Assembly: GCA_963693305.1 (NCBI GenBank)
Contig: OY855910.1
Coordinates: forward strand, 17,958,362 to 18,022,361
DNA: 64,000 nt
Direction of reading: 5' to 3'
Source of the DNA: Meandrina meandrites
Taxonomy: Eukaryota > Cnidaria > Anthozoa > Scleractinia > Meandrinidae
In this document: piece after piece, positions 33,331-42,715 of the stretch
Numbering within the stretch: position 1 is the first letter of the stretch
Layout: each line of letters starts with the position of its first letter
Translations under genes and position numbers: made by a program
The notes under the pieces: model-generated
Seen by the model: only the letters and a program-made list of their open reading frames with translations
The model's database searches: none
What the model was told of the DNA's origin: nothing

Positions 33331-33577
33331 TTTCCCATTCCGCGGGCGGAGGTAAACCGAAAGAGTCAAAGTATTCCCGCCCGCCCCAGCAACAAACCCA
33401 GTGGGTGCCTGGCCCTCCAAGATCATCCATGTTGATTATACAAGGGGAGAAGTTTTTCACGTGGATCTCGTCTCTCGCAAATATACCTTTGATGGGGATT
33501 TTCAAGTATTGGCACCATCGCTGCAAGTCATAATCAGTTAAGGGGACATCAACGAAGGCGGGCTTTTTTTTGGTCAC
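33300..33577 (-). pseudogene. Adenain-like maturation protease, catalytic Cys missing
   Basis: Adenain-type cysteine proteases cleave capsid precursors in this viral lineage. The frame starts MTKKKPAFVDVPLTDYDLQ and has the LQRWCQYLKIPIKGIFARDE region, GGPGTHWVCCW with the catalytic His, and EYFDSFGLPPP with the Asp. The expected Gln and the Cys in a CGxxC-like box should lie some 40 residues further. Instead the sequence jumps near 33300 into the helical-protein tail. The start overlaps the end of the upstream core-like gene by 29 bp. Confidence 0.75.
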
Positions 33578-33920
33578 CCCAAGAACCTATAAATGGTGGA
33601 GGGCGCATATATGGTGGAGGGTTGATGCGCATTCCCTTTCCTCCTGTTGGGGGTTTTACCCGCATGCCGGCCCCACTCGCCATCTTGCGCACATGTCTGA
33701 TTTGTGTCTTGCTCATGTCTATGTCCACGCCCGTTTTGTTTTTGATAGCGCGCTGTATTTTTTTGATCTGCCTGGCGGTCAAGTGCAAAGTGTCGCTACC
33801 GCCGGTTATGGCCTCGTTTTTAAATCTGAGTGTAACTGCTTCTCCTGGCCCAAAGGCCCGCGCGAGGCTTACCTTCTGCCCGTCTGAAAGCGAAATCTTG
33901 TGCGGATAGTAAGTCGTCAT
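33549..33920 (-). CDS. Small basic core-like protein (pX-like) of the Polinton
   Basis: This 123-residue protein carries KISLSDGQKVSLARAF, then DTLHLTARQIKKIQRAI and SKTQIRHVRKM, followed by a Gly/Pro-rich tail (PPPYMRPPPF). Two lysine/arginine-rich LT.QI.KI helices of this kind recur in Polinton and adintovirus small virion proteins related to adenovirus core proteins. A DNA-condensing or membrane-associated virion role is an inference. It overlaps the protease start. Confidence 0.6.
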   Translation of the reverse strand: MTTYYPHKISLSDGQKVSLARAFGPGEAVTLRFKNEAITGGSDTLHLTARQIKKIQRAIKNKTGVDIDMSKTQIRHVRKMASGAGMRVKPPTGGKGMRINPPPYMRPPPFIGSWGDQKKARLR

Positions 33921-33981
33921 CTCTTACATTTCATACAAAAATTATTTTACACAGTGGGGGTACCCCACACCCCCAGGAGTT

Positions 33982-35247
33982 TTAAACCATCACCAGCTCA
34001 TTACCCACCTGCCTGAGAACAAGTTCGGACTCGTACAAAATTCCTGCATAAATGGTGTAGTCTTGCGCGTTGGCCGCCTCGTTGAGCCTGTAGTGGAAAA
34101 CCATCTGCTTCGGGTCGTTGGTCATGTTATCCTTGTTTTCGCGAAGGTCGAAATAGACTATTGGGTACAGCGTCTCGAAGTTGTTGGGCTGAAGCTGCAC
34201 ACTGGTGTTGTAGTCGTTTTTGCGGTACCGGTAGTTCATCAAGTCATTAAGAATGCGCAGTTTGAAGTTTTCGTCGTAGTCCAGCTCCGGATAGTACTGC
34301 GAAGAGCCGTACTGCAGCCGGCAGGTCGCTAGCTTGGCTGAATTGTCTCCGTCAATGTCAAAGGTGTCAAAGAAGTAGGGGTTTTGAGTCAAGGCGTTCT
34401 TCTTCCTTGACTGTTGAATGAAAATGAAAACATGTTTTGCGTCTTTTAGACCGGGATTTATCTGCCACGAACCGAAAGCGTCACGCCGACTGGGGCTGGG
34501 CTGGATCATTTCATTCAGGTACGTCCATTTCTGAGGTTTCAAAAAGTTTTCGTTTGCGAGCTTCTGTCCTTCGCTGGTGAAACGCAGCATTGGAACCCAC
34601 AGCTCAAGGTTTCTCACCACTACCCTACGATCTGTGCCATCGTTTTGCCAAATCAGCTCTGCATCCGGTTGTAGCTCAATTTCGAACTCCAGCTGCATGG
34701 GGGGAAGAAGCTTGTCACTCAGCTCCTCGAAGAATGAGTACCTGTTAAGCGGTATGAGGGTTTCAACCGTGAGGCCGGCGTGGGCAAGCAAGCCTCTTTG
34801 TCTGATTCCTTGGTTAGTGGCAGCGACGGCCGTTACATTGCTATTATCTGTATCCAGATACCAAAACTGGTTTTTCGCTGCGCTCCTCGCAAAGTCATCA
34901 GAAAAATCCAACAAGTTTTTGATGAATATTAACTTGTGAATGTTGTCTACGTTGTAAATGTTTTTGCCCGATGATTTTACCACAAGTTTGTTTATCAGTG
35001 AAAATGAGCCGTTAATGGGCGCTGACCGGACGTCCCCTGCAACTGCTGCGCCATCCGCGGTTGCCTCGAAAGTGAAATCAGCCCGGAAGTAGGCGTTATA
35101 CCAGTCAAACCAGTTGTCTCGGTCGGTGAGTGTGAATTTATAGTTTGTTTTTACCTGGTGCTGATTGTTACCCGGGATAGTGATCGGTTTGTCTAACCCG
35201 ATACGAACGTACTCTGTTTTTTCCAAATGCCTGTGGCTTCTGAACAT
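33982..35247 (-). CDS. Major capsid protein, double jelly-roll type
   Basis: At 421 residues it is the largest structural gene of the element and occupies the usual place of the hexon-like capsid protein. The N-terminus carries DKPITIPGNNQHQVKTNYKF, and later segments such as FSLINKLVVKSSGK, LMPPMQLEFEIELQ-like (LLPPMQLEFEIEL) and ELWVPMLRFTSEGQ match the strand-rich pattern of Polinton capsid proteins. No break is seen. It is followed 26 bp away by the minor capsid gene on the same strand, and a tatatat box lies in that gap. Confidence 0.8.
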   Translation of the reverse strand: MFRSHRHLEKTEYVRIGLDKPITIPGNNQHQVKTNYKFTLTDRDNWFDWYNAYFRADFTFEATADGAAVAGDVRSAPINGSFSLINKLVVKSSGKNIYNVDNIHKLIFIKNLLDFSDDFARSAAKNQFWYLDTDNSNVTAVAATNQGIRQRGLLAHAGLTVETLIPLNRYSFFEELSDKLLPPMQLEFEIELQPDAELIWQNDGTDRRVVVRNLELWVPMLRFTSEGQKLANENFLKPQKWTYLNEMIQPSPSRRDAFGSWQINPGLKDAKHVFIFIQQSRKKNALTQNPYFFDTFDIDGDNSAKLATCRLQYGSSQYYPELDYDENFKLRILNDLMNYRYRKNDYNTSVQLQPNNFETLYPIVYFDLRENKDNMTNDPKQMVFHYRLNEAANAQDYTIYAGILYESELVLRQVGNELVMV

Positions 35248-35273
35248 CTTCGGTTATATATCTTTTAAAAAAA

Positions 35274-35681
35274 TTATTTTAATTTTTCGCCAAATATTGA
35301 TTTACTTTCAACTTTGCAGCCCGACCCGCGTTTAAAATCGATCTTGGATTTTTCATCCTTAGGATCCACTCTTCCGATTAGTGACTGAATGGTGGTGTTG
35401 AGACCTTTGTAATCATACATTCCGTCCGGAATTGTCACGGTTTTCCAGTTCTCTGTTTTTTTCCGCCATTTGAACTCGTTGTTTTTGTACAGTTTTGCGA
35501 TGTTGTACCACGAATAAGACATAGATACCAGCTCATTTAACGCCGCCTTGTACTTTTTGAAGGGTTCTAAAGCGATTGGTGGGTCAAAGTTAATTGTGAA
35601 GTCATGTGACTTGCTGTTGGTGTTTTTTTGTTTGGCCAGCTGCGAGTCGAGCAACAGGTTGAAATGAAAATGGGTTGACAT
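35274..35681 (-). CDS. Minor capsid (penton-like) protein, short
   Basis: The 135-residue frame starts MSTHFHFNLLLDSQ and contains FTINFDPPIALEPFKKYKAAL, SYSWYNIAKLYKNNEF and VTIPDGMYDYKGLNTTI. This pattern of strands with a PPI.L....Y..AL start and a SWYNI box is typical of the single jelly-roll penton protein of Polintons. The protein is about half the usual length and ends with a charged tail just before the capsid gene, so the C-terminal half is probably deleted. Confidence 0.65.
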   Translation of the reverse strand: MSTHFHFNLLLDSQLAKQKNTNSKSHDFTINFDPPIALEPFKKYKAALNELVSMSYSWYNIAKLYKNNEFKWRKKTENWKTVTIPDGMYDYKGLNTTIQSLIGRVDPKDEKSKIDFKRGSGCKVESKSIFGEKLK

Positions 35682-35686
35682 GTTGC

Positions 35687-36604
35687 TTATATAATATTAC
35701 TCAAAATTTTGTGGGCTTCTTTTTCTGTTATTTCCTTTAGCCCTACCAGCAGCCCTAACATCTGCTGGACCTGTTTTTTCAGCTTCAGTGAAGTGTTGCC
35801 CGCCTGTATAGACGCCAAGCTTAAGTGTAGCCTTTCAACCAAAGCGTTTGGATCAACACTTCCACTTCCTTCCATTTCTCTTTCTCTTTCGGGTTCCTGT
35901 TCCCAGTCGGGTTCATCATCCTGGGTGTGGGGTAACCTTACTGAAGGCTGTTTATTCCCTTTTCTCCTGTCTAGAATTTCTTCTCTTGCCTCTTTTATAT
36001 CTGCCAATGTGTAGCCGTAGAATTTTGATTTTTTGCTTTTTACCACATAGGCTGGATTGTCTTTATTTTTTGTTAACATGCTGCTCAATGTCTGCAGGTC
36101 AACCGACTCTGATCCCTTGATACCCGGTTCTTGTGGTGGCCCCCATTTACTTTCTTTGGGTTTTATCCCGCTGGGGTGTGGGGTATCCCCACTTTCTTCC
36201 ATTAATTCCGTTTCTTCCTCTTCAGCTAAAGGCGGCAACGGTGTTGATGTTGGTGATGGTGGTGTTGATGTTGGTGATGGTGTTGGTGTTGGTGATGGTG
36301 GTGGTGTAGGTGATGGTGTTGGTGATGGTGTTTCCTCATCCGGTTTAAAATCTTCATCGAAGGGGTTATTTAAATCAAACTCATCCATACCATAGTATGG
36401 GACCTCTTCTTTCTCTTCTTTTGGGGCCGTCCCTACTTGGAGTTTGTCAAGCCGTGATGTGATAGGTTTGAACAACTCCTCACCTGATAGCTGGCCAAAC
36501 TCTTTATCTATTTTGTTATTTTTTATTGCCGCGAGAATGCTGTCATTCTGCTGCTCAACTTGTGCCTTTTCGCTGGCAAGTTTTCGCCACTTCTTCATGG
36601 ACAT
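35687..36604 (-). CDS. Proline-rich structural protein of the Polinton
   Basis: This 305-residue protein starts at MSMKKWRKLASEK. It has a conserved-looking KIDKEFGQLSGEELFKPITSRLD segment near residues 30-55, a Pro/Ser/Thr repeat (PSPTPSPTPPPSP) near 95-125, a Tyr-containing FYGYTLADIKEAREEI box near 215, and a C-terminal helix with QVQQMLGLLVGL. The KEFG...LFKPIT.RLD box recurs in cnidarian Polintons beside the capsid genes, from memory. Function is unknown; a virion or scaffold role is inferred from position. It diverges from the ATPase across 29 bp containing tatatata. Confidence 0.6.
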   Translation of the reverse strand: MSMKKWRKLASEKAQVEQQNDSILAAIKNNKIDKEFGQLSGEELFKPITSRLDKLQVGTAPKEEKEEVPYYGMDEFDLNNPFDEDFKPDEETPSPTPSPTPPPSPTPTPSPTSTPPSPTSTPLPPLAEEEETELMEESGDTPHPSGIKPKESKWGPPQEPGIKGSESVDLQTLSSMLTKNKDNPAYVVKSKKSKFYGYTLADIKEAREEILDRRKGNKQPSVRLPHTQDDEPDWEQEPEREREMEGSGSVDPNALVERLHLSLASIQAGNTSLKLKKQVQQMLGLLVGLKEITEKEAHKILSNII

Positions 36605-36633
36605 ATTTTTGCCGTATATATAACAGAAAAAAA
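36605..36633. promoter_or_regulatory. Short bidirectional promoter
   Basis: Only 29 bp separate the two divergent start codons, and they contain gccgtatatataac. The symmetric TATATATA could serve both genes. Confidence 0.5.
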
Positions 36634-37266
36634 ATGAAAATTCCAAATTACGACCCCAGTTTGACTACAAAAAGTAATTACAAGCAAGGCCACCCTTGTA
36701 TGCCAGCAAATACCTTTCGGATGCTTATTTGCGGGCCGAGCAACTCTGGTAAAACAAATATTCTCATGCATATGCTTTACAGGTTGTTGGTCTACGACAA
36801 AATTTACCTTTGCACAAAGAACCTGCATCAAGACAAGTACCAATATATGATTGATGATTTCGATAAAAGAGTCAATCCTGCGGCTGGGTATAATGTTATT
36901 GAAGGCGCCAACGATGTTATTCCTCTTGAGATGCTGCCCACTGACAACCAAAAAATTGTAATCTTCGATGATATGGTTTGTGAAAAAAACCAAAACGACA
37001 TTATCGATTATTTTATGAATGGGCGGCAGCGCAATTGCAGCATCATTTATCTTTCTCAAAGCTACTTCAAGACCCCAAAAAACATCCGAGATAATTGCAC
37101 CCACTTTTGCATTTTCAACTTTCTTCCCAGAGAAAATAACCGTATTGCTGATGAATTGGGAATTGACAGAGAGCTGCTTGAAAGGGCTACCGATGCTAAA
37201 TATTCTTTTTTATACTACGACAAACCAAAAAAAACCACACTCAAAAATTTTGACGAAAATATATAG
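36634..37266 (+). CDS. A32/FtsK-type genome-packaging ATPase
   Basis: Packaging ATPases of this lineage pump DNA into the capsid. The 210-residue protein starts [19 protein letters not shown], then shows Walker A ([10 protein letters not shown]) near residue 35, Walker B (KIVIFDDM) near 110 and a sensor-like [10 protein letters not shown] near 145. Length and motifs match Polinton ATPases. The frame is open upstream to 36526, but that part overlaps the divergent gene, so the Met at 36634 is preferred. The fibre gene starts two bases after its stop codon. Confidence 0.9.
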   Translation: MKIPNYDPSLTTKSNYKQGHPCMPANTFRMLICGPSNSGKTNILMHMLYRLLVYDKIYLCTKNLHQDKYQYMIDDFDKRVNPAAGYNVIEGANDVIPLEMLPTDNQKIVIFDDMVCEKNQNDIIDYFMNGRQRNCSIIYLSQSYFKTPKNIRDNCTHFCIFNFLPRENNRIADELGIDRELLERATDAKYSFLYYDKPKKTTLKNFDENI

Positions 37267-37268
37267 AG

Positions 37269-38795
37269 ATGGGGTATCTTAACGGGGCGACGGGTGCAAC
37301 TCAAACACATGAAGAGACCACTTCAATCCGAGGGGAAGCCGGCCCTGCCGGCCCTGCTGGTCCAACTGGCGCAACTAGACCCGCTGGCCCTAAAGGTGAA
37401 AAAGGTGATAAGGGCAATACTGGCCCGCAAGGACCCAAAGGAGATAAAGGCAATGTTGGAGAAAAAGGATTAAAGGGTGAAACGGGCTCACAAGGAGCGA
37501 CCGGACCTGCTGGCCCTGCGGGAGCAACGGGACCTGCAGGACCAACCGGAGCTACAGGACCCGCGGGGCCTACTGGAGCAACTGGACCTGCGGGTTCTAA
37601 AGGCACTATTGGTCCAAAAGGCGATGCCGGCCCGAAAGGTGATAGTGGGGATTTATCAACCGCTAGCATTACTTGCGACATTGTCATGGACGACCATGCA
37701 ATCAGACAGCTTGCAAATCCTGTGGGCGATCAAGATGCTGTAAATCTTGTTTCAATGAAAAAATACGTGTGCACCGCTTCAATCTCAACAGGAACACATA
37801 AAAATGCCTTTGCTTATTTGACACAAAGGTCGAACGTTTCAGCTGTTAACAATGTTACTTCTGTTACCCTTGAAGACTTTACCTCCAACCTTCACAGTGT
37901 TAATAAAAAGGCTTTTACTTTCAATCTTGTAAAAACCAGCGTCAATTCCTTCAACTCTCGCTTAAAGTTAAATAAAGCACCACTGGCCACAGGCGAGCAC
38001 ACTATATGTGTTGAGTTCTTTTATCCGCAAAGCAATTCTGACTGGTTCATCGACGCTTCAACCCCTAACCCGGTCGATACACTTACATACCACGTCAAGA
38101 GATTCAAAAACCACAACCCAAAGTATATGCGTATCATTATTCACACGTACAAGTACCAAGATAAGGCTGATGACACTATCTATTTGAATATTACAAATCC
38201 AGGATATGATGCCTCGTTGCCAAATGAAAAGGCCGCTTTAATTATCTATGGGTTAAATGGGTATCAAGCTGATGTCAGCGGGTCTGTTTATGATCAGGCT
38301 TTCGTTATCGACGATGGCGACATTACTCTACAAACAGATTTAGATCTAAACGGTTTTTCGTTAAAAAATTACCAACCTCCAAAACAACAACCCCAAATGG
38401 TAATAACTGGAAAATGGAAACCTCCTACAGGGAGGGCATTAACTGTTCATGTTAAATTCGGTGATGATGACTTAATGGCGCCATTTCCTTGCATCGTTAA
38501 GGGTGTCTCAGCTTATCTTCTCAATAAAACGGGGCCCTCTTATAATAAAATAGATATTATCATCTATTCGTCGAATGGCGGCAGCTCATATTCTCAAATT
38601 GTTGTTTTAAAAACCACAAGTAATGCCCAAAATTTTCAATACCAATATCTAGAACCTAGTAAGAGTATTAAAATATCTGCGGGACATTTAATTCGACTTT
38701 TTCCAATTAAGACGGATACTAAATATTTTATTCAAAGTGACATAGGTGTAAAACAGATAGTAGTTAATTTAATTTTATTGAGTGATGGGTTGTAA
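37269..38795 (+). CDS. Collagen-like trimeric fibre protein
   Basis: Residues about 20-130 are roughly 35 Gly-X-Y triplets, rich in GATGPAGP and GPKGDKG types, so the chain should form a collagen triple helix. One Gly is replaced by Arg in GATRPAGPK. Directly after it comes [20 protein letters not shown], a hinge motif found at the base of viral and phage fibre heads. The remaining 350 residues are strand-rich and lack recognisable enzymes, consistent with one or two knob domains. A receptor-binding spike of the Polinton virion is the natural inference. It is the longest structural gene here, and its ATG lies two bases after the ATPase stop. Confidence 0.75.
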   Translation: MGYLNGATGATQTHEETTSIRGEAGPAGPAGPTGATRPAGPKGEKGDKGNTGPQGPKGDKGNVGEKGLKGETGSQGATGPAGPAGATGPAGPTGATGPAGPTGATGPAGSKGTIGPKGDAGPKGDSGDLSTASITCDIVMDDHAIRQLANPVGDQDAVNLVSMKKYVCTASISTGTHKNAFAYLTQRSNVSAVNNVTSVTLEDFTSNLHSVNKKAFTFNLVKTSVNSFNSRLKLNKAPLATGEHTICVEFFYPQSNSDWFIDASTPNPVDTLTYHVKRFKNHNPKYMRIIIHTYKYQDKADDTIYLNITNPGYDASLPNEKAALIIYGLNGYQADVSGSVYDQAFVIDDGDITLQTDLDLNGFSLKNYQPPKQQPQMVITGKWKPPTGRALTVHVKFGDDDLMAPFPCIVKGVSAYLLNKTGPSYNKIDIIIYSSNGGSSYSQIVVLKTTSNAQNFQYQYLEPSKSIKISAGHLIRLFPIKTDTKYFIQSDIGVKQIVVNLILLSDGL

Positions 38796-38907
38796 GACGA
38801 TAAATACAACTGTTTTTTATTTGGCGCCGCGCAAATTCACCCCTAGTTAATACAAAACGTGTATTAGTAAGTTTAATTTTAATAGACGATTTTTCTTTTA
38901 GGTAGTA

Positions 38908-39785
38908 CCGTATTTACCCGTGTATAAGTCGACCTTTTCTTACCTCAAAATCGGTCCAAAAAATCGTCCTCGACTTATACATGGGTCAAAATTTTCGACC
39001 CAAGCTCCAGTTAAATATATTCTGCACAATTAGCATAACAATTGTTTTTATATGTTATCAAACATCGTGTAAACAACAGTACAGGTTACAATGTCCTTTC
39101 GCTTTGCTGTGTCGTTAAATTGGCAGTTCAAGTTGGAATTCCCTACGATTTTTCCGCTTAATATAAACCTGAATGCTGTAGAGACTCACTGGCACAAGGT
39201 TTGAATAAAGGGCTGACAGTTTCCACTCTTAAAGCTGTAAAATCCACTAGAGAAAAACATCTTTCTGCATGATCTTTCTCGCTTCGAACTTCGCTACTTA
39301 GTAACCTGGCATGATGCAAGCACGTGTAGTTATTAGTTACCAGTACCTCACCAATTTTGTAGCTTGGTTACCAAGTACCACGAGCAAGCTTGGCACGTTG
39401 AATTGTTTATCGAGTCGTTTTCAAAGGTTTTTGGTGTAACTTTGTGTTTTGCTTGTCTTCTAAAGCTGCTACTATCTCTCCACAATTACACAGGTTCGTT
39501 TCTGATTAGTGTGTTTGATTTTTTAAGCCTGTTTTAAAAATTATGGACAAAATGCCTGATAAACGTGTGTTGCAAAAACGCTCATGTAAGCACGATAATT
39601 AACTTCACATTGAAACTTGCTGTGACTTTTTCATTAAGTACCTCTACATGAAAGGAAATTCTAAGAAACACAGGGTTAGTTTTCCAGGAAAATTCTTACC
39701 CAGAAACGAAAAAATGTTAGTTTATGGCCTCAAAAATAGGGGGTCGACTTATACACGGGATCGACTTATACTCGGGTAAATACGG
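38908..39785. mobile_element. Tc1/mariner-pogo-type MITE inserted in the Polinton
   Basis: Inverted ends ccgtatttacccg and cgggtaaatacgg are flanked by TA on each side. The ends also hold tgtataagtcgac words in several orientations. The 878-bp interior has only short frames and no transposase, so it is non-autonomous. Confidence 0.85.
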
Positions 39786-39787
39786 TA

Positions 39788-40184
39788 AGCCTAGTAAGTT
39801 TTGATGTTCCTTTCTGCTCGCTTGGCTTGGTAATATATGTAAACAGCTTGAATTTGTATGCTGTGTGGTTATTAACGCAGCCGTGACGTCAATGCTTTGA
39901 AATAAAAACAATATCCGCACGTGCGCTGTCAATCAATTCTTATTCTGTGGTTTTACCTCCCACGCAAATCTTTTGTTTTTACATTCTTCAGTGCTAAAAT
40001 TCTGTGGTTTAGCCCCAAAAAATTTCAGAACAATTAAATCTATTGTTCTTTCGTGATGGTCTGCTTATTTTTTAAAAAAACAAATTAAGACCTGTCAGTT
40101 TTCTATTTAAACATTAGTAAGATTATGTAAATACACAAAGTTCAAGAACTTTCTTGAATATAATTACACGGGAAGACACGCAAA
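39788..40184. other. Polinton sequence without a recognised gene
   Basis: No coding signal is seen between the MITE and the small frame at 40185. Confidence 0.4.
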
Positions 40185-40310
40185 ATGATTTCACTATTTC
40201 ATGCACTTATGTATGTTATAAACGAAATTTCAACACCTGTTTGGCAAAACGAGGTCAGACAGATAGCACGTCAAGTAGTGGAGGCTATGAGAGAGGTGGA
40301 AAAAAAATAA
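40185..40310 (+). CDS. Possible 41-residue protein
   Basis: A Met-initiated frame (MISLFHALMYVINEISTP) with a hydrophobic start and a helical, charged C-terminus (VRQIARQVVEAMREVEKK). The stop is embedded in aaaaaaataaact, which doubles as a polyadenylation signal. It faces the tail-to-tail genes at the right end. It is too short to judge without a homologue. Confidence 0.25.
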   Translation: MISLFHALMYVINEISTPVWQNEVRQIARQVVEAMREVEKK

Positions 40311-40391
40311 ACTGTCTCGCTTGGTAAGTTAACTTCACTCAATATTGGGCTTGTGTAATATAAATGGTTTCCGCTCTTCTTCTCAGAAATA

Positions 40392-40793
40392 TCACCAACC
40401 TACGTCGAAAGATTTCTTGAAACACTCATCATAATCATCTTCATTATAAATAGGATAGCCGAGATAGTGTCTGAATCCATTTCTAATACACAGATTACAG
40501 TGACCATTTCGCGAACATCTGCTTCTGTCACATTTATAACAGAACAAGACCCTTACAATTTGTTCATTGCGATCACAAAATGGAGCTTCTTTGATTGCAG
40601 CATGAACTTCGTCCCAGCCAAGAGCTTTTCGCTGTCTGAGCTTCATTTTAATATATCCTTTGCGGATTTCTTTTCGAACCTCGTCCCAGCCAAGCATTTT
40701 TCGCTGCCAGAGTTTTATTATAATATACTCCGTACAGATTTTTTCTCGAAGTTCTAGTGGAAGTGCTTTTATTAATTCCAATGTGTCTGCCAT
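40392..40793 (-). CDS. Cys-rich Polinton accessory protein, paralogue 1
   Basis: The 133-residue protein has an F-box-like start (LIKALPLELREKI), two copies of an internal repeat (KLWQRKMLGWDEVRKEI and KLRQRKALGWDEVHAAI), and a Cys cluster (CYKCDRSRCSRNGHCNLCIRN) that could bind zinc. It then ends in an acidic aromatic tail. The LGWD.VH box and the Cys cluster are shared with the neighbouring gene, so the two arose by duplication. I recall similar genes in cnidarian Polintons but no known function. Confidence 0.65.
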   Translation of the reverse strand: MADTLELIKALPLELREKICTEYIIIKLWQRKMLGWDEVRKEIRKGYIKMKLRQRKALGWDEVHAAIKEAPFCDRNEQIVRVLFCYKCDRSRCSRNGHCNLCIRNGFRHYLGYPIYNEDDYDECFKKSFDVGW

Positions 40794-40890
40794 TCAGCGT
40801 ATACACTGTCAGCATAACTCTCTAATTGCTTGATAAAAGAAGATTCATTACATCTTGCGGACTCATTTTTTCATTTGCGCGATCGGTCGC

Positions 40891-41325
40891 TCAGTAAAAT
40901 TTTTGAAAGATTTCTCGCGTTGGGTCTAAACCCCTTAACTTACAAAGGATCCAAGTGTGTTCAAGTTCCTCTTCACATATCTCAATACAGCGTCTGGGGC
41001 TGTTGTATTCGTCTATGTCTGTGGAAGCGTAATGATAGATGGAGTCGTTTCGTATACACGGAACACATATACCATCAACGCCGCAATTTGCGTGCTCAAA
41101 ACAAAACATAACTTTCACAAGCCTTTGCCGTCTTTGACAAAAAGGGGTTTTCTGCAAATCTTGGTGTACTTTGTCCCAGCCAAGATCTTTTCGCTGTCCA
41201 AGTCTATACCAGATTATCTGTTTTAACCTTGGTTTGGTTTTTAATCCCTCGTTTTGCTTCCTCTCAATACAGTCGCAGTAGAATTCCAAATTTTGTTCTT
41301 CCAAAGTCTGCTCGACAGTTGCCAT
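40891..41325 (-). CDS. Cys-rich Polinton accessory protein, paralogue 2
   Basis: The 144-residue protein contains RLGQRKDLGWDKVHQDLQ, TPFCQRRQRLVKVMFCFEH and a CGVDGICVPCIRND cluster, matching paralogue 1 in order and spacing. Only one LGWD repeat is kept. Its ATG is the first codon after the right TIR, so the TIR with its tataaaag box is its promoter, mirroring PolB at the other end. Confidence 0.65.
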   Translation of the reverse strand: MATVEQTLEEQNLEFYCDCIERKQNEGLKTKPRLKQIIWYRLGQRKDLGWDKVHQDLQKTPFCQRRQRLVKVMFCFEHANCGVDGICVPCIRNDSIYHYASTDIDEYNSPRRCIEICEEELEHTWILCKLRGLDPTREIFQKFY

Positions 41326-41647
41326 CGTATATTAGTAGAAAAAATATTTTTAATAATTAATTGAAAAACTTTTATACTGCACGGTGTCAATTCTCTAATT
41401 GCTTGTCCCCGTGGTGGGGTTTTCACACCCTTTTCATTTCCTTAGTAGTATAGTCGGAGTCAAACGAATACTACTTTGGTAAACCTAAATTTTACACCTC
41501 TTTACGGGACTATAGTCAGGGATCAAAGCCAAACCATGCGAGCTATGCGAGCATGGTTTGGCTTTGGTCCCTCACTATAGTCTCGTGAAGAGGTGTAAAA
41601 TTTAGGTGCACCCAAAGTGGTATTCGTTTGACTCCGACTATACTACT
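41326..41647. repeat. Right TIR of the Polinton with palindromic end
   Basis: It is the inverted copy of 27222-27543. The outer 204 bp (41444-41647) form the same palindrome in the same relative orientation as the left end. Confidence 0.95.
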
Positions 41648-41942
41648 GTTTACGTTGCATTATTATAATTTCTTTAAAAAAAATCCTTTAGTTGGCTCAC
41701 ATTACAGGTAGTTATTTGTATCGAGAGTAAAATAACTGCAATCTTCCTGTCAGCTCTTTGCAAAGACATTTTAAGATAATTCATAGAGTTAAAACGAATG
41801 AAACCATGAACCGTGACGGTGGTTTCCCACGATCTGATCTAATTAGAGAAGCAGCAATGTATTTTTGATGAACTTCAAGGTTTTCATATAAGGTTATCTT
41901 TCCTGCTCTGTTTTTGGAATGTGATGCATATAATGCACTTAA

Positions 41943-42715
41943 GAGGCTCTGACTGAGAAACCCGGGCAAGTGGTCAAAGATTGGGGTTGGCCAATTTGCT
42001 TCATACTAACACCATAGATAGGTTAGGTGGACTTATGGATAAATATACTAAAGTTAGCTCCTCAATCGTTTTGGTATTGGAGATACGACATCCGCCCTGT
42101 ATCACCCCCCCGGCCCCAATTTTTCTGCTAAATTTGACAAAAATTCAAAAGCTGGTAGAAACTTTGGCATTATACGAACGAAGTTCATATTTTCTGTTTA
42201 GCATAAACAGACATAGTACTTGTATAAATCCAGAAATGGGGGAAATAATCACAGGTCAGTCTACACCGTTCACGTTTTGAAAACCTATTTTTTGTATCTT
42301 CGAATGAGCAAGAAATTGCCCATTTTTGAGTTCGCGTAGAACCCACAACTATAACTTTAGAAAGTATTGAATGCCACAGACAAATACTCTTATCTTCCCT
42401 CTATCATAAACAGCAATCATCTTTTTGGGCCGCTGAAACAGCAAAATGCTAGAACTCCTAGATGTTGTCCATGCACGCCATACTGTCCTCAAGGGCACAC
42501 GAAGTATTTAGTGTTTTTTTTAAGCCGCTCTTCGAGTTCGCTTTGAGTTTCTCCATAGCTAATCATATGCAGTCGACCAAAGATATTCCCAAAAAGTTGT
42601 CAGCTTTTCTATTTTCCATTTCAAGTAAAGAAATTTAGAAAACACGAAATAAACTGAGTGACGCTACCTTGCATTTCATGACTGGAAAGGAACTGGGAAC
42701 TAGTTGTTTCACCAG
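41943..42715. repeat. Left TIR of the TTAA transposon
   Basis: It pairs with 50060-50836 in inverted orientation over about 770 bp. Shared blocks include ccaatttgcttcatactaa, cagcaatcatctttttggg and the inner end gggaact-gtt. The divergence suggests an old insertion. Confidence 0.85.

Larger units (their letters stand above)
27222..41647. mobile_element. Maverick/Polinton, 14.4 kb
   Basis: Inverted repeats of about 322 bp (27222-27543 and 41326-41647) begin agtagtatagtcggagtc, the AG start usual for Polintons. The flanks share GTTTA (27217-27221 and 41648-41652), one base short of the common 6-bp duplication. Inside lie protein-primed PolB, retroviral-type integrase, packaging ATPase, adenain-like protease, capsid proteins and a collagen-like fibre, the set that links Polintons to adintoviruses and other viruses of this lineage. 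Integrase and protease are damaged and a TA-flanked MITE sits at 38908-39785. Confidence 0.95.

Noticed and set aside
35709..36395. Plus-strand frames with GDGVGVGDG repeats
   Set aside because: They lie opposite the Pro/Ser/Thr repeat of the Polinton structural gene and have no independent support.
37301..37687. Minus-strand frame rich in GPAGPVAPV
   Set aside because: It is the antisense reading of the collagen repeat of the fibre gene.
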